NCBI RefSeq assembly: GCF_036409475.1
Contig: NZ_JAYRCK010000018.1
Span: 1-64,000, forward strand
From: Scandinavium sp036409475
GTDB lineage: Bacteria > Pseudomonadota > Gammaproteobacteria > Enterobacterales > Enterobacteriaceae
Direction: 5' to 3'
Length of the DNA: 64,000 bases
Below the pieces are notes generated by a model, which saw only the letters and a program-made list of their open reading frames with translations, did no database searches and had not been told where the DNA came from. Both the position numbers and the translations under genes were made by a program. Each line of letters begins with the position of its first letter. Position 1 is the stretch's first letter. Shown here one piece after another: positions 7,929 through 17,074 of the stretch.

Positions 7929-9077
7929 ATGTATGCACTAACTCAGGGCCGAATTTATACCGGCCACGAAATTCTGGATGACCATGCGGTTGTGATTGCC
8001 GATGGCCTGATTGAACGTGTCTGCCCACAGGCGGATTTACCGGCCGGGATTGAGCAACGCTCGTTAAATGGCGCCATTTTGGCTCCCGGTTTTATCGACG
8101 TCCAGCTTAACGGCTGCGGCGGCGTGCAGTTCAACGACAGCCCGGATGCGGTGACCGTTGAAACGCTGGAAATTATGCAGAAAGCCAACGAGAAATCAGG
8201 CTGCACCAGCTATCTGCCCACGCTGATTACTTCCAGCGACGACCTGATGAAACAAGGTATCCGTGTAATGCGTGAATACCTCGCCAAATACCCTAATCAG
8301 GCGCTGGGTCTGCACCTTGAAGGCCCGTGGCTGAATCTCGTGAAGAAAGGCACCCACAATCCAGATTATGTCCGCAAGCCGGATAACGAGCTGGTGGATT
8401 TTCTGTGTGCTAACTCAGACGTGATAACCAAAGTCACGCTGGCGCCAGAGATGGTGCCTGCCGATGTGATTACTCGCCTGGTTAACGCGGGCATTGTGGT
8501 CTCTGCGGGTCACTCTAATGCCACCCTGAAAGAAGCCAAAGTGGGCTTCCGCGCAGGTATCACTTTCGCCACCCACCTTTATAACGCGATGCCATACATC
8601 ACTGGCCGCGAACCGGGTCTGGCGGGTGCCATTTTCGATGAAGCCGACGTGTATTGCGGCATCATCGTGGACGGTCTGCATGTGGACTTCGCCAACGTGC
8701 GTAACGCTAAGCGTCTGAAAGGCGACAAGCTCTGTCTGGTTACGGACGCGACCGCACCGGCAGGCGCGAACATTGAAGAGTTCATTTTTGCTGGTAAAAC
8801 AATATACTACCGTGATGGACTGTGCGTAGACGAAAACGGCACGCTGAGCGGTTCTGCCCTGACCATGATTGAAGGCGTGCGTAACCTGGTTGAACACTGT
8901 GGCATCGCGCTGGATGAGACGCTGCGTATGGCAACGCTCTACCCGGCTCGCGCCATCGGCGTTGATAAGCAACTGGGCAGCATTGCACCAGGCAAGGTGG
9001 CAAACCTGACAGCGTTTACCCGCGATTATAAAATCACCAAGACCATCGTTAATGGTAACGAGGTCGTTACAGAGTAA
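7929..9077 (+). CDS. nagA: N-acetylglucosamine-6-phosphate deacetylase NagA
   Basis: A 382-residue amidohydrolase-fold enzyme (E. coli: 382) that removes acetate from GlcNAc-6-P, feeding NagB and lowering the NagC inducer. Visible metal and substrate motifs are LHLEGPW (Glu ligand), SAGHSNA (His), FATHLYNAM (His) and VTDATAP (catalytic Asp). It is the second gene of the operon; nagC starts 8 bp after its stop. Confidence 0.97.
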   Translation: MYALTQGRIYTGHEILDDHAVVIADGLIERVCPQADLPAGIEQRSLNGAILAPGFIDVQLNGCGGVQFNDSPDAVTVETLEIMQKANEKSGCTSYLPTLITSSDDLMKQGIRVMREYLAKYPNQALGLHLEGPWLNLVKKGTHNPDYVRKPDNELVDFLCANSDVITKVTLAPEMVPADVITRLVNAGIVVSAGHSNATLKEAKVGFRAGITFATHLYNAMPYITGREPGLAGAIFDEADVYCGIIVDGLHVDFANVRNAKRLKGDKLCLVTDATAPAGANIEEFIFAGKTIYYRDGLCVDENGTLSGSALTMIEGVRNLVEHCGIALDETLRMATLYPARAIGVDKQLGSIAPGKVANLTAFTRDYKITKTIVNGNEVVTE

Positions 9078-9085
9078 GTGAAAGT

Positions 9086-10306
9086 ATGACATCAGGCGGA
9101 CAAGCTCAAATTGGTAATGTTGACCTCGTTAAACAGCTGAACAGCGCGGCCGTTTACCGCCTGATTGACCAGCACGGGCCCATCTCGCGCATTCAGATTG
9201 CCGAACAGAGCCAGCTTGCGCCCGCCAGTGTCACCAAAATTACTCGTCAGCTGATTGAGCGCGGCCTGATCAAAGAAGTCGATCAGCAGGCCTCCACCGG
9301 GGGCCGTCGCGCTATCTCCATCATCACCGAAACCCGCAATTTCCACGCTATCGGCGTGCGTTTGGGTCGTCACGATACCACCCTGACGCTGTACGATCTC
9401 AGCACTAAAGTCATTGCTGAAGAGCACTATCCTCTGCCGCAGCGCACGCAGGAAACGCTTGAGTACGAGTTGCTCAACACCATCGCCACCTTTATAGAGC
9501 ACTGCCAGCGTAAAATTCGCGAGCTGATTGCCATCTCGGTTATCTTGCCTGGCCTTGTCGATCCAGAAAGCGGGGTGATCCGCTATATGCCGCATATCCC
9601 GGTGGAAAACTGGGGTCTGGTCGGCGCGCTGGAAAAACGCTTTAAAGTGACCTGTTTTGTCGGCCATGACATCCGCAGCCTGGCGCTGGCCGAGCACTAC
9701 TTTGGTGCGACACAGGACTGCGAAGATTCCATTCTGGTGCGAGTCCACCGTGGTACCGGCGCGGGGATTATCTCTAACGGCCGCATCTTTATCGGTCGCA
9801 ACGGCAACGTGGGTGAGATTGGTCATATTCAGGTTGATCCGCTGGGCGAGCGCTGTCACTGCGGCAACTTTGGTTGCCTGGAAACCGTCGCCGCGAATGC
9901 CGCCATCGAACAACGGGTTCGTCACCTGTTAGAAAAAGGCTACCAAAGCAAAGTCACGGCGGATGACTGCACTATCAAATCTATCTGCAAAGCGGCCAAT
10001 AAAGGGGATGCGCTGGCAAGCGAAGTGATTGAACAGGTTGGCCGTCATTTGGGCAAAACCATTGCTATCGCCATTAACCTGTTTAATCCGCAGAAAGTCG
10101 TCATCGCCGGTGAAATCACCGAGGCAGAAAAGGTGCTGCTGCCCGCCATTGAAAGCTGCATCAACACTCAGGCGCTAAAAGCGTTCCGCCAGAATCTCCC
10201 GGTCGTGCGTTCAGCGTTGGATCATCGCTCCGCCATCGGCGCCTTTGCGCTGGTGAAACGCTCGATGCTGAACGGTATGCTGCTTCAGCGCCTGCTCGAA
10301 GGCTAA
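9086..10306 (+). CDS. nagC: NagC, ROK-family repressor of amino-sugar genes
   Basis: A 406-residue ROK protein. An N-terminal winged helix-turn-helix (about residues 20-75, IAEQSQLAPASVTK) is followed by the sugar-kinase-like ROK domain. The GTGAGI and GNVGEIGH stretches bind GlcNAc-6-P, and the zinc cluster is in CHCGNFGC. In E. coli NagC represses nagE, nagBACD and chiPQ and activates glmUS; the boxes at 6850, 6944 and probably 2662 are its local targets. The gene is in the operon it represses. Confidence 0.97.
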   Translation: MTSGGQAQIGNVDLVKQLNSAAVYRLIDQHGPISRIQIAEQSQLAPASVTKITRQLIERGLIKEVDQQASTGGRRAISIITETRNFHAIGVRLGRHDTTLTLYDLSTKVIAEEHYPLPQRTQETLEYELLNTIATFIEHCQRKIRELIAISVILPGLVDPESGVIRYMPHIPVENWGLVGALEKRFKVTCFVGHDIRSLALAEHYFGATQDCEDSILVRVHRGTGAGIISNGRIFIGRNGNVGEIGHIQVDPLGERCHCGNFGCLETVAANAAIEQRVRHLLEKGYQSKVTADDCTIKSICKAANKGDALASEVIEQVGRHLGKTIAIAINLFNPQKVVIAGEITEAEKVLLPAIESCINTQALKAFRQNLPVVRSALDHRSAIGAFALVKRSMLNGMLLQRLLEG

Positions 10307-10394
10307 TCTCTTCCCTCTTCCTCCCGTGTTAAAGGCGACCGGGAGGTAAATGTGTATAATTACGCCTTTCTCAGAAGAAGACTCCGGACAGTCC

Positions 10395-11147
10395 ATGACC
10401 ATTCAGAACATCATTTGCGATATTGACGGCGTGCTGATGCACGATAACGTGGCCGTTCCCGGTGCTGCAGAATTTGTTGCGCGGGTGCTGGAAAAGAACG
10501 TGCCGTTTGTCTGCCTGACTAACTATCCCTCGCAGACGGGCCAGGATCTGGCAAACCGCTTCGCCACCGCTGGTATTGACGTGCCAGACAGCGTGTTTTA
10601 CACCTCCGCCATGGCGACTGCCGATTTTCTGCGTCGCCAGGAAGGCAAGAAGGCCTATGTGGTCGGTGAAGGCGCGCTGATCCACGAGCTGTATAAAGCA
10701 GGTTTCACCATCACCGATGTGAATCCGGATTTTGTGATTGTCGGCGAGACCCGTTCCTTTAACTGGGACATGATGCATAAGGCCGCTTTCTTTGTAGCTA
10801 ACGGCGCGCGTTTTATCGCGACCAACCCGGATACTCACGGGCGTGGTTACTATCCGGCGTGCGGTGCGCTCTGTGCAGGCATCGAGAAAATCTCCGGGCG
10901 CAAACCCTTTGTGGTCGGCAAGCCTAGTCCGTGGATTATTCGCGCCGCGCTCAACAAAATGCAGGCGCACTCTGAGCAAACCGTGATCGTCGGCGACAAC
11001 CTTCGCACCGACATCCTGGCCGGTTTTCAGGCCGGGCTTGAAACGATTCTGGTTCTGTCCGGCGTGTCCACCATGGATGACATCGACAACATGCCGTTCA
11101 GGCCGTCATGGATTTACCCCTCAGTCGCCGAGATCGACGTCATCTGA
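10395..11147 (+). CDS. nagD: NagD (UmpH), HAD-family nucleotide phosphatase
   Basis: A 250-residue HAD phosphatase (class IIA cap) preferring UMP and other nucleoside monophosphates. Motif I is DIDGVLM (Asp9, Asp11), motif II is CLTNYPS, and the late motif is VIVGDNLRTDI. The ATG at 10395 is preferred over the upstream ATG at 10350 because it gives the E. coli length and N-terminus (MTIQN). It is last in nagBACD and ends just before a strong terminator. Its role in UMP homeostasis is established for E. coli; its link to amino-sugar use is unclear. Confidence 0.95.
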   Translation: MTIQNIICDIDGVLMHDNVAVPGAAEFVARVLEKNVPFVCLTNYPSQTGQDLANRFATAGIDVPDSVFYTSAMATADFLRRQEGKKAYVVGEGALIHELYKAGFTITDVNPDFVIVGETRSFNWDMMHKAAFFVANGARFIATNPDTHGRGYYPACGALCAGIEKISGRKPFVVGKPSPWIIRAALNKMQAHSEQTVIVGDNLRTDILAGFQAGLETILVLSGVSTMDDIDNMPFRPSWIYPSVAEIDVI

Positions 11148-11152
11148 CATCA

Positions 11153-11178
11153 AACCACGTCCCAGGACGTGGTTTTTT
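11153..11178 (+). terminator. nagBACD terminator
   Basis: AACCACGTCC and GGACGTGGTT pair almost back to back and are followed by TTTTTT. It lies 6 bases after the nagD stop. Confidence 0.88.
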
Positions 11179-11403
11179 ATTTTCGCCCCAGCAAAACAAG
11201 TATTCATCTAATAAAAACCGTCATTCACTGAATAATCATCAACAACACAGTGCAAAACATACGCGTTTTTTAGTATTCCCTAATCCTCATTGCACTATTT
11301 TCGTTTTCTCCGCTTATTCCCTTGCTTAGGTGGCCGCTTTACGGCATTTTTTAAGGCATGCAACGACACAACATCACGCAACAGGATTAACGGAGAAGTC
11401 GCT

Positions 11404-13068
11404 ATGTGTTCTATTTTCGGTGTACTGGATATCAAAACTGACGCGGTAGAGCTGCGTAAAAAAGCGCTGGAGCTCTCCCGTCTGATGCGCCATCGCGGAC
11501 CAGACTGGTCGGGTATTTATGCCAGCGATAAAGCCATTCTCGCTCACGAACGTCTGTCGATTGTTGACGTCAATGCTGGTGCCCAGCCGCTGTATAACGA
11601 AAAGAAAACCCACGCGCTGGCGGTCAACGGTGAAATCTACAACCATCAGGCACTGCGCGCGGAATACGGTGACCGCTATCAGTTCCAGACCGGATCTGAC
11701 TGTGAAGTTATCCTCGCGCTGTATCAGGAAAAAGGCCCTGAATTCCTCGACGATCTGCAAGGTATGTTCGCCTTCGCCCTGTATGACAGCGAAAAAGACG
11801 CTTATCTGATTGGTCGCGATCACATTGGGATCATCCCGCTGTATATGGGCCATGATGAGCACGGCAACCTGTATGTGGCTTCTGAAATGAAAGCCCTGGT
11901 GCCTGTTTGCCGCACCATCAAAGAATTCCCGGCGGGCAGCTATCTGTGGAGCCAGGACGGTGAAATTCGTCCTTATTATCAGCGCGACTGGTTCGATTAT
12001 GACGCGGTGAAAGACAACGTCACCGATAAAAACGAGTTGCGTCAGGCGCTCGAAGATTCCGTAAAAAGCCACCTGATGTCTGATGTGCCTTATGGCGTGT
12101 TGCTTTCCGGTGGTCTGGATTCCTCCGTAATTTCCGCCATCACCAAGAAATATGCCGCTCGTCGCGTAGAAGATGACGAACGTTCAGAAGCCTGGTGGCC
12201 ACAGCTGCACTCTTTTGCCGTCGGGCTGGAAGGTTCTCCGGACCTGAAAGCAGCGCAGGAAGTCGCTAACCACCTTGGCACCGTGCACCACGAGATTCAC
12301 TTCACCGTGCAGGAAGGCCTCGACGCCATTCGTGACGTGATTTACCACATCGAAACCTATGACGTGACCACCATTCGTGCGTCCACGCCGATGTATCTGA
12401 TGTCGCGTAAAATCAAAGCGATGGGCATCAAAATGGTGCTGTCCGGCGAAGGTTCCGATGAGGTGTTTGGCGGCTATCTCTATTTCCACAAAGCGCCAAA
12501 CGCGAAAGAGCTGCATGAAGAAACCGTGCGTAAATTGCAGGCTCTGCACATGTTTGACTGTGCTCGTGCGAACAAAGCCATGTCTGCGTGGGGTGTGGAA
12601 GCGCGCGTTCCGTTCCTCGACAAGAAATTCCTGGATGTGGCGATGCGCATCAACCCACAGGATAAAATGTGCGGCAACGGCAAAATGGAAAAACACGTTC
12701 TGCGTGAATGCTTTGAATCCTATTTGCCAGCAAGCGTAGCGTGGCGCCAGAAAGAGCAGTTCTCCGATGGCGTGGGCTACAGCTGGATTGACACGCTGAA
12801 AGAAGTGGCGGCGAAGCAGATTTCCGACAAACAGCTGGAAACCGCAAGCTTCCGTTTCCCATACAACACGCCATCTTCCAAAGAAGCGTACCTGTACCGT
12901 GAAATCTTTGAAGAGCTGTTCCCACTGCCAAGCGCAGCAGAATGTGTGCCGGGTGGCCCGTCTGTCGCCTGTTCCTCAGCGAAAGCGATTGAGTGGGATG
13001 AAGCGTTCAAAACCATGAACGATCCGTCAGGCCGCGCGGTGGGTGTTCACCAGTCTGCTTATCAATAA
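11404..13068 (+). CDS. asnB: Asparagine synthetase B (glutamine-hydrolysing)
   Basis: A 554-residue enzyme making asparagine from aspartate, ATP and glutamine. The start at 11404 puts the catalytic Cys at residue 2 (MCSIFGV), as the class II glutamine amidotransferase needs; the upstream in-frame ATG at 11290 would bury it. Glutaminase domain about 2-190; synthetase domain from about 210, with the pyrophosphate loop LSGGLDSS. GGAGAAG precedes the start. Single gene with its own terminator, as in E. coli. Confidence 0.98.
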   Translation: MCSIFGVLDIKTDAVELRKKALELSRLMRHRGPDWSGIYASDKAILAHERLSIVDVNAGAQPLYNEKKTHALAVNGEIYNHQALRAEYGDRYQFQTGSDCEVILALYQEKGPEFLDDLQGMFAFALYDSEKDAYLIGRDHIGIIPLYMGHDEHGNLYVASEMKALVPVCRTIKEFPAGSYLWSQDGEIRPYYQRDWFDYDAVKDNVTDKNELRQALEDSVKSHLMSDVPYGVLLSGGLDSSVISAITKKYAARRVEDDERSEAWWPQLHSFAVGLEGSPDLKAAQEVANHLGTVHHEIHFTVQEGLDAIRDVIYHIETYDVTTIRASTPMYLMSRKIKAMGIKMVLSGEGSDEVFGGYLYFHKAPNAKELHEETVRKLQALHMFDCARANKAMSAWGVEARVPFLDKKFLDVAMRINPQDKMCGNGKMEKHVLRECFESYLPASVAWRQKEQFSDGVGYSWIDTLKEVAAKQISDKQLETASFRFPYNTPSSKEAYLYREIFEELFPLPSAAECVPGGPSVACSSAKAIEWDEAFKTMNDPSGRAVGVHQSAYQ

Positions 13069-13098
13069 TCAGAACGGGCCGTTTTTGCCATCACGCTC

Positions 13099-13129
13099 AG
13101 CGGATCCTCAGGGATCCGTTGTTCTTTTT
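13099..13129 (+). terminator. asnB terminator
   Basis: CGGATCC (13101-13107), loop TCAG, GGATCCG (13112-13118), then a T-rich tail. It lies 30 bp after the asnB stop. Confidence 0.82.
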
Positions 13130-13235
13130 AAACGTCAGATTTAGCCTAAATAATCCATTTTTGCCGATTATTCCGTCACGCTGTTCGCAACCTAACCAAA
13201 CAGTCACATTCAGGGCATTTTCATTGAAAAAGGTG

Positions 13236-13264
13236 TTGACGCTACAAAGCTCAATACGCATAAT
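13236..13264 (+). promoter_or_regulatory. Promoter of the tRNA operon
   Basis: -35 TTGACG (13236-13241), 17-bp spacer, -10 CATAAT (13259-13264), followed by a GC-rich discriminator (GCGCCCC). That discriminator is typical of stable-RNA promoters under stringent control. Confidence 0.8.
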
Positions 13265-13301
13265 GCGCCCCGCAACGCCGATAAGGTAACGCGAAAAAAG
13301 A

Positions 13302-13378
13302 GGCTACGTAGCTCAGTTGGTTAGAGCACATCACTCATAATGATGGGGTCACAGGTTCGAATCCCGTCGTAGCCACCA
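13302..13378 (+). tRNA. metT: tRNA-Met (CAU)
   Basis: A 77-base cloverleaf with encoded CCA end. The acceptor stem is GGCTACG/CGTAGCC and the anticodon loop reads CTCATAA. This is elongator methionine tRNA, matching E. coli metT, and is first in the cluster. Confidence 0.97.
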
Positions 13379-13386
13379 TCTTTTTT

Positions 13387-13471
13387 GCGGGAGTGGCGAA
13401 ATTGGTAGACGCACCAGATTTAGGTTCTGGCGCCGCAAGGTGTGCGAGTTCAAGTCTCGCCTCCCGCACCA
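13387..13471 (+). tRNA. leuW: tRNA-Leu (UAG)
   Basis: An 85-base class II tRNA with a long variable arm and encoded CCA. The acceptor is GCGGGAG/CTCCCGC and the anticodon loop is ATTTAGGT, giving UAG. It matches E. coli leuW in place and type. Confidence 0.97.
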
Positions 13472-13494
13472 TTCCCAGGTAAGCGTTGCACGGA

Positions 13495-13569
13495 TGGGGT
13501 ATCGCCAAGCGGTAAGGCACCGGTTTTTGATACCGGCATTCCCTGGTTCGAATCCAGGTACCCCAGCCA
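13495..13569 (+). tRNA. glnU: tRNA-Gln (UUG), copy 1
   Basis: A 75-base tRNA starting TGGGGTA, with the U1-A72 type weak first pair typical of tRNA-Gln. The anticodon loop TTTTGAT gives UUG, and CCA is encoded. Confidence 0.97.
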
Positions 13570-13600
13570 TTTTTCTTCGATTTGCGGTTCTCCGCGGTAT

Positions 13601-13675
13601 TGGGGTATCGCCAAGCGGTAAGGCACCGGTTTTTGATACCGGCATTCCCTGGTTCGAATCCAGGTACCCCAGCCA
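13601..13675 (+). tRNA. glnW: tRNA-Gln (UUG), copy 2
   Basis: Identical over 75 bases to the tRNA at 13495-13569. It matches E. coli glnW by position. Confidence 0.97.
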
Positions 13676-13692
13676 TCGAAGATTGCAGTACT

Positions 13693-13769
13693 GGCTACGT
13701 AGCTCAGTTGGTTAGAGCACATCACTCATAATGATGGGGTCACAGGTTCGAATCCCGTCGTAGCCACCA
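13693..13769 (+). tRNA. metU: tRNA-Met (CAU), copy 2
   Basis: Identical over 77 bases to the tRNA at 13302-13378. It matches E. coli metU by position. Confidence 0.97.
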
Positions 13770-13777
13770 TATTTTAT

Positions 13778-13852
13778 TGGGGTGTCGCCAAGCGGTAAGG
13801 CTCTGGTTTCTGATACCAGCATTCCGGGGTTCGAATCCCTGCACCCCAGCCA
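13778..13852 (+). tRNA. tRNA-Gln (CUG), copy 1
   Basis: A 75-base tRNA with anticodon loop TTCTGAT (CUG) and encoded CCA. It differs from the next two copies by one base in the variable region (CATTCC versus CATACC). Corresponds to glnV or glnX of E. coli. Confidence 0.96.
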
Positions 13853-13888
13853 GGTTCCAAACGATGTGCCAGCGAAAAGAAAATCTGA

Positions 13889-13963
13889 TGGGGTGTCGCC
13901 AAGCGGTAAGGCTCTGGTTTCTGATACCAGCATACCGGGGTTCGAATCCCTGCACCCCAGCCA
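13889..13963 (+). tRNA. tRNA-Gln (CUG), copy 2
   Basis: A 75-base tRNA with anticodon CUG and encoded CCA, identical to the copy at 13998-14072. Confidence 0.96.
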
Positions 13964-13997
13964 CTTTTCTGCTCACATCGTTAAGTCAAAAATTTAT

Positions 13998-14072
13998 TGG
14001 GGTGTCGCCAAGCGGTAAGGCTCTGGTTTCTGATACCAGCATACCGGGGTTCGAATCCCTGCACCCCAGCCA
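13998..14072 (+). tRNA. tRNA-Gln (CUG), copy 3 (extra relative to E. coli)
   Basis: A third CUG glutamine tRNA, identical to copy 2 over 75 bases. The E. coli K-12 cluster has only two, so this looks like a lineage-specific duplication within the operon. Confidence 0.96.
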
Positions 14073-14080
14073 ATAAACAA

Positions 14081-14113
14081 AAAAGCTCGCTTACGCGGGC
14101 TTTTTTGTTTTTA
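14081..14113 (+). terminator. Terminator of the tRNA operon
   Basis: AAAGCTCGC, loop TTAC, GCGGGCTTT with one G-U pair, then TTTTGTTTTT. It starts 9 bases after the last tRNA. Confidence 0.85.
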
Positions 14114-14139
14114 CATCATCTGTATAACCCCATCGGGTC

Positions 14140-14169
14140 GTAGGCCGGGAAAGCGCAGCGCCTCCCGGC
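14140..14169. repeat. REP-like palindrome
   Basis: GTAGGCCGGG and CCCGGC enclose a GC-rich middle, the usual shape of enterobacterial REP units. It lies between the convergent tRNA operon and ubiF. Confidence 0.65.
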
Positions 14170-14174
14170 AAAAC

Positions 14175-15350
14175 TCACAGTCCTAAAGCATATTTCAGCG
14201 CCTGGCGTTTCAGCACGCCAGCGCGCTCAGCCGCCATCAGGCCGAGATTACGCAGCATTCTCAGCGGCGTAAGATCGTTACTGAAGCTGGCGTAGAACAA
14301 ATCCATTCCAGACTGCATCACGTAATTATCTGCCATCCGTCGCGTTTGATAGCGCTTCAGAACTTGCAAGCTCGCCCAGTCTTCACCCTGGCTACGCGCA
14401 TTCGCCAACACGTCGAGCAACGCATCCACATCGCGATAACCGAGATTTACGCCCTGCCCGGCCAGCGGGTGAATGGTATGCGCAGCGTCGCCCACTAACG
14501 CCAGTGCTGGCTGCACATAGCGCAAAGCGTGACGTCGCGTTAACGGGAAAGCACCCGCAGCAACAGCTTTGACATCCCCCAGCCGCGCAGGGAAGTGTTG
14601 ACGGATCTCTTGATCCAGCTGCGGCAAAGACAGCGCCTGAAGCTGGCGAATTTTAGCGGGAGAGTCATACCAGACCAGCGAGGCCCAGCGATCAAACAGC
14701 GGCAGGAAAGCTCTGGGGCCAGCGGGCGTGAATTGCTGCCAGGTGCTGTCGCCCGGTTCCTGCTCGCAGTCAACGGTAATCAGCATGCACGATTGTTGAT
14801 ACTGCCAGGCATGGATCCCAATACCCGCCATTTGGCGCACCTGAGAGTTAGCGCCATCTGCCCCGACCACCAGCTTCGCGCGAAGCTCGCTGCCGTCCGT
14901 AAAGTTGAGCAGATAACCCTGCGGCTCATGCAGCATCGTTTCAAGCATTGCGGGTACACATAATTGCACATTGTCGTGGGCTTGCAGCGCCTGCCACAAC
15001 GCGAGTTGCAGAACATTGTTCTCCACCATGTAGCCAAGCTCTGGCAGCTTCAGCTCCGCCGCATTAAACACCACATGCGCGCTTTCCCACTCCCAGGTTT
15101 CAAGCTGGCGATAGCGATGCGTACGCATCCCAAGAATCGCCTCCCAGACGCCCAGCCCGCGCAGCAATCCCACCGAGGCAGCGCTGATCGCAGAAATACG
15201 TACATCGGGCTGACTTGAAGCGTCGAACGCCGGTGGCGTGGTTTGTTCAATCACCGTGACAGTGAATCCCTGCTGCGCCAGCCCGAGCGCCAGCGCTCCG
15301 CCTACCATTCCGCCGCCGACAATCGCGACGTCTGTTTGTTGAGTGCTCAT
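14175..15350 (-). CDS. ubiF: Ubiquinone hydroxylase UbiF
   Basis: A 391-residue FAD monooxygenase (same length as in E. coli) that hydroxylates 2-octaprenyl-3-methyl-6-methoxy-1,4-benzoquinol in aerobic ubiquinone synthesis. The N-terminal dinucleotide fold is VGGGMVGGAL, the second FAD motif is GDAAHTIHPL, and the conserved DG motif is VGADGANSQ. The ATG at 15350 is chosen over a TTG two codons upstream because it sits 9 bases after AAGGA and gives the expected length. It diverges from miaB. Confidence 0.95.
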   Translation of the reverse strand: MSTQQTDVAIVGGGMVGGALALGLAQQGFTVTVIEQTTPPAFDASSQPDVRISAISAASVGLLRGLGVWEAILGMRTHRYRQLETWEWESAHVVFNAAELKLPELGYMVENNVLQLALWQALQAHDNVQLCVPAMLETMLHEPQGYLLNFTDGSELRAKLVVGADGANSQVRQMAGIGIHAWQYQQSCMLITVDCEQEPGDSTWQQFTPAGPRAFLPLFDRWASLVWYDSPAKIRQLQALSLPQLDQEIRQHFPARLGDVKAVAAGAFPLTRRHALRYVQPALALVGDAAHTIHPLAGQGVNLGYRDVDALLDVLANARSQGEDWASLQVLKRYQTRRMADNYVMQSGMDLFYASFSNDLTPLRMLRNLGLMAAERAGVLKRQALKYALGL

Positions 15351-15489
15351 GGTCAATAATCCTTAAACCTGAATCTCTTAAGTTTACCGGATTTTTTTAC
15401 CCTTTGGGCGAAGGCTCGGTCATGCTGGTCACACTCGCCGCAAAGCATTACAATATGTGCCCTGCGTTCCTTAGAGCAAAGCTAAGTCG

Positions 15490-16923
15490 ATGACAAAAAA
15501 ACTCCACATCAAAACCTGGGGCTGTCAGATGAACGAATACGATTCATCAAAGATGGCCGATCTGCTGGATGCCACTCATGGCTATCAACTGACCGACATC
15601 GCGGAAGAAGCCGACGTGCTGTTGCTGAACACCTGTTCTATTCGTGAGAAAGCGCAGGAAAAAGTGTTCCATCAGCTAGGACGCTGGAAACTCATTAAGG
15701 CAAAACGCCCGGACGTGATTATCGGCATTGGTGGCTGTGTGGCCTCTCAGGAAGGCAAACTTATTCGCCAGCGCGCCCATTACGTCGATATCATTTTTGG
15801 CCCGCAGACGCTGCACCGCCTGCCAGAAATGATCACTTCCATTCGGGAAATGCGCGACCATCGCAAACCGATCATTGACGTTAGCTTCCCGGAAATCGAG
15901 AAATTTGACCGCCTGCCAGAACCGAAAGCCGACGGCCCAACGGCATTCGTCTCGATCATGGAAGGCTGCAATAAATACTGTACTTACTGCGTGGTGCCTT
16001 ACACCCGCGGTGAAGAAGTCAGCCGTCCAACGGACGATATTTTGTTTGAAGTTGCTCAACTGGCCGCTCAGGGCGTGCGTGAAATCCATCTGCTCGGCCA
16101 GAACGTGAATGCCTGGCGTGGAGCGAACTACGACGGCAGCACCGGGGCCTTCTCCGAACTGCTGCGTCTGGTAGCCGCCATCGACGGTATCGACCGCCTC
16201 CGTTTCACCACCAGCCATCCTATCGAATTCACTGACGATATCATTGATGTTTACCGTGATACGCCGGAGCTAGTGAGCTTCCTGCACCTGCCTGTTCAGA
16301 GTGGCTCTGACCGTATCCTGAACCTGATGGGCCGTACGCACACTGTGCTGGAATATAAAGCGATTATCCGTAAGCTGCTGGTGGCACGCCCGACTATCCA
16401 GATAAGCTCTGATTTCATCGTTGGCTTCCCAGGCGAAACCAACGAAGACTTCGAGAAGACCATGAAAGTCATTTCTGACGTCAATATGGATACCAGCTAC
16501 AGCTTTATCTTCTCTGCCCGTCCAGGTACACCAGCCGCCGATATGGTCGATGACGTGCCGGAAGAGGACAAAAAACAGCGTCTGTATATCCTGCAGGAAC
16601 GTATCAACCAGCAGGCGATGGCCTGGAGCCGCCGGATGATCGGCACCACCCAGCGCATTCTGGTGGAAGGCACTTCCCGTAAAAGCATTATGGAACTGAC
16701 GGGCCGCACCGAAAATAACCGCGTGGTTAACTTCGAAGGCACGCCAGACATGGTGGGGAAATTCGTCGATGTTGAGATCGTTGACGTGTATACCAACTCG
16801 CTGCGCGGCAAAGTGGTTCGCACCGAAGCTGAAATGGGCCTGCGTATTGCGGAATCTCCGGAATCGGTGATTGCCCGCACCCGCAAAGAGAACGATCTCG
16901 GCGTCAGCATGTTCCAGCCATAA
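15490..16923 (+). CDS. miaB: tRNA methylthiotransferase MiaB
   Basis: A 477-residue radical-SAM enzyme (E. coli: 474) that adds methylthio to i6A37 of tRNAs reading UNN codons. The N-terminal cluster ligands are Cys12, Cys49 and Cys83. The radical-SAM cysteines are Cys160, Cys164 and Cys167 in GCNKYCTYC. A TRAM RNA-binding domain fills about 385-450. It starts the miaB-ybeZ-ybeY-corC-lnt run on the plus strand. The tRNA-Leu encoded nearby is not a UNN reader, so the neighbourhood is conserved rather than functional. Confidence 0.97.
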   Translation: MTKKLHIKTWGCQMNEYDSSKMADLLDATHGYQLTDIAEEADVLLLNTCSIREKAQEKVFHQLGRWKLIKAKRPDVIIGIGGCVASQEGKLIRQRAHYVDIIFGPQTLHRLPEMITSIREMRDHRKPIIDVSFPEIEKFDRLPEPKADGPTAFVSIMEGCNKYCTYCVVPYTRGEEVSRPTDDILFEVAQLAAQGVREIHLLGQNVNAWRGANYDGSTGAFSELLRLVAAIDGIDRLRFTTSHPIEFTDDIIDVYRDTPELVSFLHLPVQSGSDRILNLMGRTHTVLEYKAIIRKLLVARPTIQISSDFIVGFPGETNEDFEKTMKVISDVNMDTSYSFIFSARPGTPAADMVDDVPEEDKKQRLYILQERINQQAMAWSRRMIGTTQRILVEGTSRKSIMELTGRTENNRVVNFEGTPDMVGKFVDVEIVDVYTNSLRGKVVRTEAEMGLRIAESPESVIARTRKENDLGVSMFQP

Positions 16924-17074
16924 TCTTGTCGGCCTGCCCCTGTGGCAGGCCCTTGTTTTTCCTCGCCCTGCCCCCAAATAAATAGCAATGCTTGCACCTT
17001 TAAACGCTTGCGAGAATAATTTCCTTAAAGCACGTTGAACCCCTACGCACATCGTCAGCCAGAAGAGGAACAGT

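Noticed and set aside
13302..14072. Repeated ~75-bp units that might look like a CRISPR or tandem array, and ORFs inside them
   Set aside because: Each unit folds as a tRNA with encoded CCA; the ORFs are repeated translations of tRNA genes.
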